From Aurantiacibacter sp. MUD11 (lineage in GTDB: Bacteria > Pseudomonadota > Alphaproteobacteria > Sphingomonadales > Sphingomonadaceae): a stretch of DNA of 64,000 nt. The stretch is taken from positions 1,240,001 through 1,304,000 of the forward strand of contig NZ_CP114054.1 of the NCBI RefSeq assembly GCF_026967575.1, in the 5' to 3' direction. Made by a program: the position numbers and the translations under genes. The notes below the pieces were generated by a model. The model saw only the letters and a list, made by a program, of their open reading frames with translations, made no database searches and was not told where the DNA came from. Shown here in pieces: positions 16,574-22,909 of this stretch (position 1 is the first letter of the stretch; every line of letters begins with the position of its first letter).

Positions 16574-18475
16574 ATGAGTTTCGCACGCAAGGTCTGGCGC
16601 TTGCTGGTCGGCATCAAGGACGGTCTCGCGCTGATTTTCCTGCTGCTGTTCTTCACCGCGCTGTTCGCGGTGCTCAGCGCGCGGCCGAACCCCGGCTTCG
16701 TGCGCGAAGGGGCGCTGCTGCTGGATATCAACGGCCAGGTGGTGGAAGAGGTTGCCCCGATCGACCCGCTACAGGCCTTGATTTCACAGACCGTGCCGGT
16801 GCGCGAATATGCCGCACGCGACCTTGTCCGCGCCATCGACGCCGCCGCCGCCGACGCTCGCATCGAGGTGTTGGCGCTCGACCTTACCGGCTTCCTCGGC
16901 GGGGGCGCGGTGCACATGTCGGAAATCGCCGGCGCGCTCGATCGCTTCTCCGCCGCAGGCAAGCCGATCTACACCTATGCCTATGCCTATGGCGACGACG
17001 CCATGCTGCTGGCAGCGCATTCCGACGAGATCTGGGTGGACCCGATGGGCGGCGTGGCCATCACCGGGCCAGGCGGCGAAAGCCTCTATTTCGCCGGGGC
17101 GCTGGACCGCTTCAACGTCACCGCCAATGTCTACCGCGTGGGCACCTACAAGAGCGCGGTGGAGCAGTGGACCGATCGCGGCATGTCGCCCGAAGCGCGC
17201 GAGAACCTGTCGCAACTGGTCGCCACGCTGTGGCAGGAATGGCGCGCCAACGTCCGCGCCGCGCGTCCGCAGGCCGATATCGAACTGGTGACCACCGATG
17301 TTGCCGGCTGGCTGGCCGCATCCAACGGCAATATCGCCGAAGCCTCGCTCGCCGCCGGTCTGGCAGACCGCGTGGGCACCCGCGTCGAATGGGGTGAGCG
17401 CATCGCCACCGAAGTGGGCGCCGATGAATGGTCCGACGAGCCGGGCGCCTTTGCCTCCACCCTCTACGATCCCTGGCTGGCCGAAGTGCGGCAGGGCGTA
17501 TCGTTCGGCAACAAGGGCCGCATCGCCGTGGTCACGGTGGATGGCGAAATCAGCGATGGCGAGGCCGGACCCGGCTCTGCCGGCGCCGCCCGCATCGCCC
17601 GCCTGCTCGACGAGGCCCTCGATGATGATCTGGACGCGCTGGTGGTGCGGGTGAATTCGCCTGGCGGCACGGTGACCGGCTCCGAGACGATTCGCCGCGC
17701 CATTCTGCGCCATCGCGATGCCGGCATCCCGATTGCCGTTTCCATGGGCAATTACGCCGCCAGCGGCGGTTACTGGATCGCCACTCCCGCGCAGCGCATC
17801 TTTGCCGAGCCGGAAACGCTGACCGGTTCCATTGGCGTGTTCCTGGTCGTGCCCAGTTTCGAACAGTTGCTGGCCGAATACGGCGTCACCACCGACGGCG
17901 TGCAGGCGACGGCCCTGTCCGGCCAGCCGGACGTGCTGGCCGGTTTCACGCCCGAAGCCGATGCCGTGCTGCAGGCTACCACCGCCAGCTTCTACACCCG
18001 CTTCCTGACGCTGGTTTCCGAAGCCCGCGGGATTTCGATGGAACGCGCGGACGAGCTTGGCCAGGGCCGCGTCTGGGATGGCGGCGCCGCGCGGCAGCTT
18101 GGCCTGGTGGACCAGTTTGGCGACCTTGACGCCGCCATCGCCTGGGCCGCCGAACGGGCGGAACTGGAAGAGGGCGAATACCAGGTCCGCTACCTCGGCT
18201 CCGATGCACCGAAGTACGACACGCTGCTGGCGCAACTGCTGCTGGGCGGCAGCGATGCGCAGGAGGAAGCGCGCGATGTTGCCGGTATCTTCGCCGGGCA
18301 GCAGATGGCGCAGCTGCACCGCGTACTGGATGATTTCGACCGGCTGATGGCCGTCGAAGGCGTGCAGGCGCGCTGCCTGGAGTGCACGGCCATGCCCGCG
18401 ACGCACCGTTCGCGGGGCGCAAGCTCGCCCTCTCGCTCGTGGTTGGAAGTGGCAGGACGCCTGCTTGGCAATTGA
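16574..18475 (+). CDS. sppA: Signal peptide peptidase SppA, 67-kDa type
   Basis: Membrane-anchored Ser/Lys protease that degrades cleaved signal peptides in the periplasm. The N-terminus has one transmembrane anchor at about 18-38. Two tandem S49 domains follow. The general-base Lys is in VGTYKSAVEQW (near 193) and the nucleophilic Ser is in NYAASGGYW (near 397). Length of 633 residues matches the long enterobacterial form rather than the short ~36-kDa form. The last ~35 residues contain CLEC and are basic and low in hydrophobicity; no known domain was recognised there. It is transcribed toward tRNA-Val, 56 bases downstream. Confidence 0.94.
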   Translation: MSFARKVWRLLVGIKDGLALIFLLLFFTALFAVLSARPNPGFVREGALLLDINGQVVEEVAPIDPLQALISQTVPVREYAARDLVRAIDAAAADARIEVLALDLTGFLGGGAVHMSEIAGALDRFSAAGKPIYTYAYAYGDDAMLLAAHSDEIWVDPMGGVAITGPGGESLYFAGALDRFNVTANVYRVGTYKSAVEQWTDRGMSPEARENLSQLVATLWQEWRANVRAARPQADIELVTTDVAGWLAASNGNIAEASLAAGLADRVGTRVEWGERIATEVGADEWSDEPGAFASTLYDPWLAEVRQGVSFGNKGRIAVVTVDGEISDGEAGPGSAGAARIARLLDEALDDDLDALVVRVNSPGGTVTGSETIRRAILRHRDAGIPIAVSMGNYAASGGYWIATPAQRIFAEPETLTGSIGVFLVVPSFEQLLAEYGVTTDGVQATALSGQPDVLAGFTPEADAVLQATTASFYTRFLTLVSEARGISMERADELGQGRVWDGGAARQLGLVDQFGDLDAAIAWAAERAELEEGEYQVRYLGSDAPKYDTLLAQLLLGGSDAQEEARDVAGIFAGQQMAQLHRVLDDFDRLMAVEGVQARCLECTAMPATHRSRGASSPSRSWLEVAGRLLGN

Positions 18476-18531
18476 GGTGCTTGTCAGGGCGCGCCGAAAC
18501 CCGTAAAGGCCCGCCCCTGCCAAGAATCGGC

Positions 18532-18606
18532 GGGCGCGTAGCTCAGTGGTAGAGCACACCCTTCACACGGGTGGGGTCGCAAGTTCAATCCTTGCCGCGC
18601 CCACCA
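18532..18606 (+). tRNA. tRNA-Val (anticodon CAC)
   Basis: A full cloverleaf: acceptor GGGCGCG (18532-18538) pairs with CGCGCCC (18596-18602), the D-arm contains GCTC..GAGC, and the anticodon loop TTCACAC (18562-18568) has CAC at 18564-18566. The T-arm holds GTTCAATCC, and the 3' CCA is encoded (18604-18606). It decodes GUG. It lies convergent to the predicted small RNA that ends at 18645. Confidence 0.97.
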
Positions 18607-18644
18607 TTTCCCGCAGATCCCGGCAATCATCCCAGCGCACAGAC

Positions 18645-18672
18645 AAAAGACCCCCGCAGACAGCTGCAGGGG
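18645..18672 (-). terminator. Intrinsic terminator of the candidate sRNA
   Basis: On the minus strand a 9-bp stem (18664-18672 with 18651-18659, one G-T pair) with loop CTGT is followed by TCTTTT (18650-18645). No minus-strand protein gene ends nearby, so the terminator itself argues for a short transcript. Confidence 0.75.
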
Positions 18673-18826
18673 CCAGGTGGCAACGAACGAGGGTCGTCCG
18701 TCGCAGGGTCGCTTCGGAAACTGGTTCGAGACCTGCCGCGTGGTTTGGGCCGCTTCGGCTCCACCCCTCGAACTGGGGCTGGTGGTCGCCCCCTGTTGCG
18801 GCCCAGCCCCCGCTGCAGGTCTCGAT
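18645..18826 (-). ncRNA. Candidate structured small RNA next to a CRP-family gene
   Basis: The 18607-18975 stretch has no convincing protein gene. On the minus strand it has the layout of an independent sRNA of about 182 nt: a promoter-like element at 18833-18861, a predicted start near 18826, folded modules and an intrinsic terminator. Module 1 is a long arm: a perfect 10-bp stem pairs 18815-18824 with 18727-18736, and a perfect 8-bp stem pairs 18798-18805 with 18746-18753, enclosing a CCCC/GGGG apical hairpin. Module 2 is an 8-bp hairpin (18683-18690 with 18694-18701, loop CCC on the RNA). Module 3 is the terminator. No signature of 6S, SRP RNA or tmRNA was found. Function is unknown; control by the neighbouring CRP-like protein is inferred from the site at 18860. 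Confidence 0.65.
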
Positions 18827-18832
18827 GACCTC

Positions 18833-18861
18833 TAGCTACGGCACGATTTGCAGGCAGTCTG
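18833..18861 (-). promoter_or_regulatory. Predicted promoter of the candidate sRNA
   Basis: On the minus strand, TAGCTA at 18838-18833 can serve as the -10 element. A 17-bp spacer precedes a weak -35 (CAGACT, 18861-18856). A poor -35 overlapping an activator site is typical of activator-dependent promoters. The predicted +1 is near 18826. Confidence 0.5.
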
Positions 18862-18875
18862 TGACGCACATCACT
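18860..18875. promoter_or_regulatory. CRP-type binding site between sRNA and CRP-family gene
   Basis: TGTGACGCACATCACT matches TGTGA-N6-TCACA at 9 of 10 defined positions. Its centre, 18867.5, is 41.5 bp upstream of the predicted sRNA start at 18826, the position of a class II CRP/FNR activator site. It is also 101 bp upstream of the start codon of the CRP-family gene on the other strand, so autoregulation is possible. Confidence 0.7.
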
Positions 18876-18975
18876 CATCGCGGAAAATTTGCTGTTAAGG
18901 GTAACTCCGCAGGGATGGACGGCGATTGTCCCGCGACTTCCGCCGGACTAGCCCTTCCCAACAGGAGGCCGGGTG

Positions 18976-19674
18976 ATGACCGAACGCGACAACCTGATCG
19001 AGCAAGTGGCTCCGGACTCGCTGCTCCGCGCGCTTGAGCCGGCCCAGCTTGAAGAGCTGCTGCGATCCTCCAACCGGCGCGACCTGAAACGTGGCGAAGT
19101 GATCATCTCGCAGGGCGACGATGTTGGCGACTTTGCGGTGGTCCTGCTGTCGGGTAGCTTGAAAATCTCGATGGTCAGCGTGAACGGCCGCGAGATCATC
19201 CTCAACTATTGCAGCCCCGGCGACGTGGTCGGCGAAATCACCCTGCTCGACAGCGGGCCGCGCACCGCATCGGTCAGCGCTGCCGAGCCCAGTTCGGTGC
19301 TGGTCATCCCGGCACCCGCGTTCGAACAGGTGGCGCTAACGAACCCGGCGTCGATGATTGGCCTGCTGCGCGCCATGGCCAGCCGTCTGCGCCAGCTCAA
19401 CCGGGTGGTGGAGAGCGACCGCGCCTTTTCTATGGCTCCGCGCCTCGCCCGCGCCATGGTCCGCCTGCTCGATCCGGAAGACCGCGAGAACGGCAAGCTC
19501 CGCCACAATCCCAGCCAGGGTGACCTTGGCGCTTTCGCCGGTCTGGCGCGGGAAAACGTCAACCGGCTGCTTGCCGAATGGGAAGATCAAGGGATTGTGG
19601 AACGCAATGGCCGCGGACTGGAAGTGCGCGAGCGCGAATACCTCGAATTCCTCGCCGAGTTCGGGGACGACTAA
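18976..19674 (+). CDS. CRP/FNR-family transcriptional regulator
   Basis: A 232-residue activator/repressor with an N-terminal cyclic-nucleotide-binding domain (about 15-135) and a C-terminal winged helix. The phosphate-binding cassette GEITLLDSGPRTASV keeps the Glu and Arg that contact cAMP in CRP. The recognition helix reads ARENVNRLL, matching the RE...R spacing that CRP uses to read TGTGA. No N-terminal FNR-type cysteine cluster exists, so it is not an oxygen sensor of the FNR kind. The ATG at 18976 lies 7 bases after AGGAGG. A TGTGA-N6-TCAC site sits upstream, between this gene and the divergent sRNA candidate. Whether the ligand is cAMP is inferred, not shown. Confidence 0.9.
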   Translation: MTERDNLIEQVAPDSLLRALEPAQLEELLRSSNRRDLKRGEVIISQGDDVGDFAVVLLSGSLKISMVSVNGREIILNYCSPGDVVGEITLLDSGPRTASVSAAEPSSVLVIPAPAFEQVALTNPASMIGLLRAMASRLRQLNRVVESDRAFSMAPRLARAMVRLLDPEDRENGKLRHNPSQGDLGAFAGLARENVNRLLAEWEDQGIVERNGRGLEVREREYLEFLAEFGDD

Positions 19675-19682
19675 CCCCGCAA

Positions 19683-21038
19683 TCAGACTGCCTTGAATAC
19701 CGCGGAAACCGATAGCCCGGCGGAAGTCGAGCTGAACTCCAGCTCGCTGCCATTGTCGGCGCAGATTTCCCGCGCGATCGCCAGGCCCAGCCCCGAACCG
19801 GGAACCATGCTGTCGAAGCGAGAGCCGATGTCGCAGGCGTGCGCAATCTGCTCCTCGGTCATGCCCGGGCCATCGTCGCTGACAGTGATCCTCACCTCCG
19901 CTTCGCCGACCCGCGCTACCGCAAGTCGAACCTCGCCGCGCGCCCACTTGCCGGCGTTGTCGAGCAGGATGGACAGCAGCTCCGCCAGGCCGATCGGATC
20001 TACCGCCAGCACGACCGGATCGCGAGGTACTTCGGAGCGGAAGACGGTGTTCGGATGCAGCCGCCGCATGGCCTTCAGGATTGGTTCGACCAGTTCCGGC
20101 AGCTTCGCCCGGTTGCCCGGCGCGCGCGCGCCGGCGGCAGAACGCGTGCGGGCCAGCTGGTAATCAATCTGGTTCTGCATCGCCTCCGCTTGCTGCAGCA
20201 GCACCTTCCCGCTGTCCTCGCAATGCTCGCGCTCGCTCAAGCGCTCGGCTTCATCGGTAATCACCGCCAGCGGCGTGCGCAGCGAATGGGCAAGGTTGCC
20301 CGCCTGCACCCTGGCGCGCGAGACAATGTCGGCATTGCTGCGGATATAGGCGTTGAGGTCGGTCACCAGCGGGGCGATTTCCGATGGATAACTCCCCTCC
20401 AGCCGTTCGGCGCGCGCATTGCGGACGCGGGCGATGGCTCGTCCGAGCCGCGTCAGGGGACGCAAGCCGAAGGAGATGATCGCGGCACCTGTCAGCAGCA
20501 GCAGCAGGGCGAGGCTGGTCAGCCAGGCGGTGAGGTCGCGATTGAAGGAGGCGATGTCTTCGTCCAGTTCGCTCTGGTCCGTCGCGATGACGACATGCAC
20601 CTCATCTCCCTCAGGCGTATGCATGATCATGCCGTAGGTGATCGTCGGGCCGGTCGGGCCATCCTCGATCTCATGTGCGACATTGGGCGAATGGGCGACA
20701 CTCTCATCCAGCGAACCGCGCGTCATGCTGGCCGACTTGAGCACCGGCTGGTTCGGAACGCTCACCTGCCAGTAGAAACCTGACAGCGGCACTTCGTAGC
20801 GCGGGTCGGAAAGCGGGCGCGACAAGCGGGGTGCCCCGGAATCATCGATCTGAGTGAGGCGCGCCAGTTCGCGCACATGCACTTCCAGCTCCTCGTGATA
20901 CATCTCCTCGATATGCGTGGCGAACACCCGCGTCGCGGTGAACCAGATACCGCCGATGCCAAGCGCCACCCAGACGGTGATCGCGAAGATGAACCGGAGC
21001 CGCAGGCTGCCGGACGCGGTGGTGACGTCAGCGTTCAT
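19683..21038 (-). CDS. Two-component sensor histidine kinase (PhoQ/QseC-like)
   Basis: A 451-residue membrane kinase. Transmembrane helices lie near residues 14-35 and 172-194, enclosing a ~135-residue periplasmic sensor domain. A HAMP region follows, then the H-box AHSLRTPLAV and an ATPase domain with N box DNAGKWA, G1 DDGPGM and G2 GSGLGLA. The periplasmic domain is rich in Asp/Glu and His (HIEEMYHEELEVH), consistent with metal-ion sensing, though not proof. Its start overlaps the response-regulator stop by 4 bases (ATGA), so the pair is translated together. The neighbouring divergent operon is a heavy-metal RND pump, the likely target. Confidence 0.9.
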   Translation of the reverse strand: MNADVTTASGSLRLRFIFAITVWVALGIGGIWFTATRVFATHIEEMYHEELEVHVRELARLTQIDDSGAPRLSRPLSDPRYEVPLSGFYWQVSVPNQPVLKSASMTRGSLDESVAHSPNVAHEIEDGPTGPTITYGMIMHTPEGDEVHVVIATDQSELDEDIASFNRDLTAWLTSLALLLLLTGAAIISFGLRPLTRLGRAIARVRNARAERLEGSYPSEIAPLVTDLNAYIRSNADIVSRARVQAGNLAHSLRTPLAVITDEAERLSEREHCEDSGKVLLQQAEAMQNQIDYQLARTRSAAGARAPGNRAKLPELVEPILKAMRRLHPNTVFRSEVPRDPVVLAVDPIGLAELLSILLDNAGKWARGEVRLAVARVGEAEVRITVSDDGPGMTEEQIAHACDIGSRFDSMVPGSGLGLAIAREICADNGSELEFSSTSAGLSVSAVFKAV

Positions 21039-21688
21039 TCGAACCGATACCCCATGCCGCGCAGCGTGGTGATGCGATCCCTGCCGATCTTGCGACGCAG
21101 GCGACCCACCAGGACTTCGACTGTGTTGAGCTCGCGCTCGGTATCCAGGTCGTAGAGGTCTTCCAGGATTTGCGCCTGCGACAACACCTGTCCGGCACGG
21201 CGCATGAAGAGATGCAGCAGCCCGAATTCCCGGCGGCTGAGCGACAGCGGCTCGCCATCGTCCTCCACCGTGCGACCGATCGGATCGAGCTGCAGCTTGC
21301 CCGCGCGCAGGACACTGTCGCGCTTGCCCATCTGACGGCGGAACAACGCATTCAGCCGCGCCTGCAATTCCTCAAACCGCACCGGTTTCACGACGAAGTC
21401 GTCCGCTCCGCAATTGAGTCCTTCGACCTTGTCCTGCCAGCTGCCGCGGGCAGTCAGGATCAGGATCGGGCAATCGACACCGCGCGCACGCCATTGCCGC
21501 AGCAGTTCCAGCCCGTCGCCATCGGGCAGCCCCAGGTCGAGGATGACCGCCGCCATGCTGTCGAGGTCGGGCCAGTCCTCCCCCTCGGCGCGACTGGTGG
21601 CAAGGTCCACCGCATAGCCGACACCGCGCAGGCGGTCGCCCAGTCGGGCGCCCAGCAGCGGGTCGTCTTCTACCAGCAGGACGCGCAT
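21035..21688 (-). CDS. OmpR/PhoP-family response regulator
   Basis: A 217-residue regulator with a receiver domain (residues 1-115; acidic pocket EDD at 7-9, phospho-acceptor Asp51, Lys in VVKPVRF) and an OmpR-type winged-helix DNA-binding domain at about 125-217 (ELNTVEVLVGRLRRKIG). The ATG at 21688 is preferred because the next upstream start adds 34 residues unlike any receiver domain. It is translated with the kinase gene. The 111-bp gap to the divergent RND operon carries repeated CTGACAAG elements that are good candidates for its binding site. Confidence 0.92.
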   Translation of the reverse strand: MRVLLVEDDPLLGARLGDRLRGVGYAVDLATSRAEGEDWPDLDSMAAVILDLGLPDGDGLELLRQWRARGVDCPILILTARGSWQDKVEGLNCGADDFVVKPVRFEELQARLNALFRRQMGKRDSVLRAGKLQLDPIGRTVEDDGEPLSLSRREFGLLHLFMRRAGQVLSQAQILEDLYDLDTERELNTVEVLVGRLRRKIGRDRITTLRGMGYRFE

Positions 21689-21713
21689 CGGCAGCCTTTC
21701 GCAAGTGCAGGAG

Positions 21714-21731
21714 TCATGCACACCTGCATGA
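21714..21731. promoter_or_regulatory. Perfect inverted repeat upstream of the response regulator
   Basis: TCATGCA, 4-base spacer, TGCATGA: a perfect 7-bp dyad lying 26 bases upstream of the response-regulator start codon, within the divergent control region. Confidence 0.45.
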
Positions 21732-21740
21732 AAGATGAAA

Positions 21741-21777
21741 CTGACAAGAAGCTGCCATGCTGACAAGTTCTTGTCAG
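21741..21777. promoter_or_regulatory. CTGACAAG operator array ahead of the RND efflux operon
   Basis: CTGACAAG occurs at 21741-21748 and again at 21760-21767. Its exact inverse CTTGTCAG is at 21770-21777, forming a perfect 8+8 palindrome with a 2-base spacer. The two direct copies are 19 bp apart, about two helical turns, as is common for OmpR-type sites. The palindrome ends 22 bases before the start codon of the adaptor gene. Confidence 0.6.
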
Positions 21778-21799
21778 TTTCGCGCGGCATTGTCCGGGT

Positions 21800-22900
21800 A
21801 TGAAACGCCGCCTTTCGAAACCCCTGCTGCCCGGGCTGCTCCTGCCCGGGTTGCTCCTGTCCAGCCTCGCCGCCTGTTCGGAAACCCCCTCGTCCGACAC
21901 CCCGCAGGATGGCGAGGCTGGAACCCGGGAAATTGCCCTAGCGATCGATACCGCCACGGCCGAGGCGGCAAGCGGTATCCCGCTGGGTAGCGTGCCCGGC
22001 CGTATCGTCCTGCCGCCGGAAGCCCGCGTCGCGGTGACGCCACCGTTCCCGGGCGCTGCAGTCCGCGTCTACGTTATCGAAGGCCAGGCGGTGGCGCGCG
22101 GCGCCCCGCTGGCGCTGGTGCGGGCGGCGGAACCGATCTCGATCCGTGGTGACCTGAGCCGCGCCGCAAGCGAGGTCGAACTGGCCCATGCGCAGGCCAG
22201 CAGGGTTCGCCAGCTGGCAGAGGAAGGCATCGTCGCCGAGGCCCGCGCGCAGGAGGCCGAAGCGCGGCTCCAACAAGCGCGCGCCACCTTGGCCGAAACC
22301 CAGCGACTGGCATCCATGTCAGGCGCCGGAGCCGACGGCACGATGACCTTGCGCGCGCCGATTGCGGGGCGCGTGGCACATGTCGGCGTGGAGACCGGTG
22401 CCGGCGTGGACGGCATGGAAGCGCCCTTCGTGATCGAGGCCGCCGGTCCCTTGCGCATCGAATTGCAGTTGCCCGAACGGCTCGCGCGGCAGGTTCGCCC
22501 GGGCATGGGCGTGGAAGTCCAGCTTCCCGGAAGCGACGGGCAGGTCACTCCCGTGGGCGGCCAAATCCTCACCGTGGCCCCCTCCATCGAACCGCAAAGC
22601 CGGTCGGTCATGGCCACGGCCACCATTGGCGCGGCCCCCGGACTGGTGCCGGGACAGAACGTGATGGTGGTCATCAGCGGTTCGAGCGGCGGCGAAGGCG
22701 TCTCCGTCCCGGCCGCCGCCGTGACCCGCATCGGCGGCGAAGATCATGTCTTCGTCCGCGAGGATGGAGACTTTACTCCGCGCCCGGTGCAGGTGGTCGC
22801 CAATGCCGGTGGGCGAGCGGTGATCTCCGAAGGACTGGCCGCCGGCGAGGTCGTTGCCACCAGCTCGATAACCGAACTGAAGGCCGCTTCGGCGGAATAG
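21800..22900 (+). CDS. RND efflux periplasmic adaptor (CzcB/CusB-like) lipoprotein
   Basis: Membrane-fusion protein linking an inner-membrane RND pump to an outer-membrane channel. The 366-residue protein has a lipoprotein signal ending in LAAC (near residue 26), a beta-barrel/lipoyl region around VYVIEGQAVARGAPL, a coiled-coil hairpin at about 115-175 (Glu/Ala/Arg-rich), and a second lipoyl half with LRAPIAGRVAHVGVETG. No His- or Met-rich metal-binding N-terminus of the CzcB/CusB kind is seen. It is the first gene of the adaptor-pump-channel operon and is divergent from the two-component system, with the pump gene 9 bases downstream. Confidence 0.9.
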   Translation: MKRRLSKPLLPGLLLPGLLLSSLAACSETPSSDTPQDGEAGTREIALAIDTATAEAASGIPLGSVPGRIVLPPEARVAVTPPFPGAAVRVYVIEGQAVARGAPLALVRAAEPISIRGDLSRAASEVELAHAQASRVRQLAEEGIVAEARAQEAEARLQQARATLAETQRLASMSGAGADGTMTLRAPIAGRVAHVGVETGAGVDGMEAPFVIEAAGPLRIELQLPERLARQVRPGMGVEVQLPGSDGQVTPVGGQILTVAPSIEPQSRSVMATATIGAAPGLVPGQNVMVVISGSSGGEGVSVPAAAVTRIGGEDHVFVREDGDFTPRPVQVVANAGGRAVISEGLAAGEVVATSSITELKAASAE

Positions 22901-22909
22901 GGCCGGACC

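Noticed and set aside
18361..18475. Possible frameshift at the end of sppA
   Set aside because: The tail looks unlike a protease domain, but no shifted frame continues the family sequence and codon use stays normal, so it is probably a natural C-terminus.
18645..18826. Known stable RNA families for this locus (6S, SRP, tmRNA)
   Set aside because: Diagnostic sequences are missing: no SRP GGAA-loop region, no tmRNA TTCGAC/tag elements, no 6S central-bubble consensus.
18627..18878. 83-codon minus-strand frame in the sRNA region
   Set aside because: Arg/Pro-rich translation without motif or ribosome-binding site; the predicted RNA start lies inside it and the structured RNA explains the sequence better.
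18546..19037. 163-codon plus-strand frame over the tRNA and sRNA region
   Set aside because: It begins inside tRNA-Val, crosses the sRNA region and runs into the CRP-family gene in another frame; composition is not protein-like.
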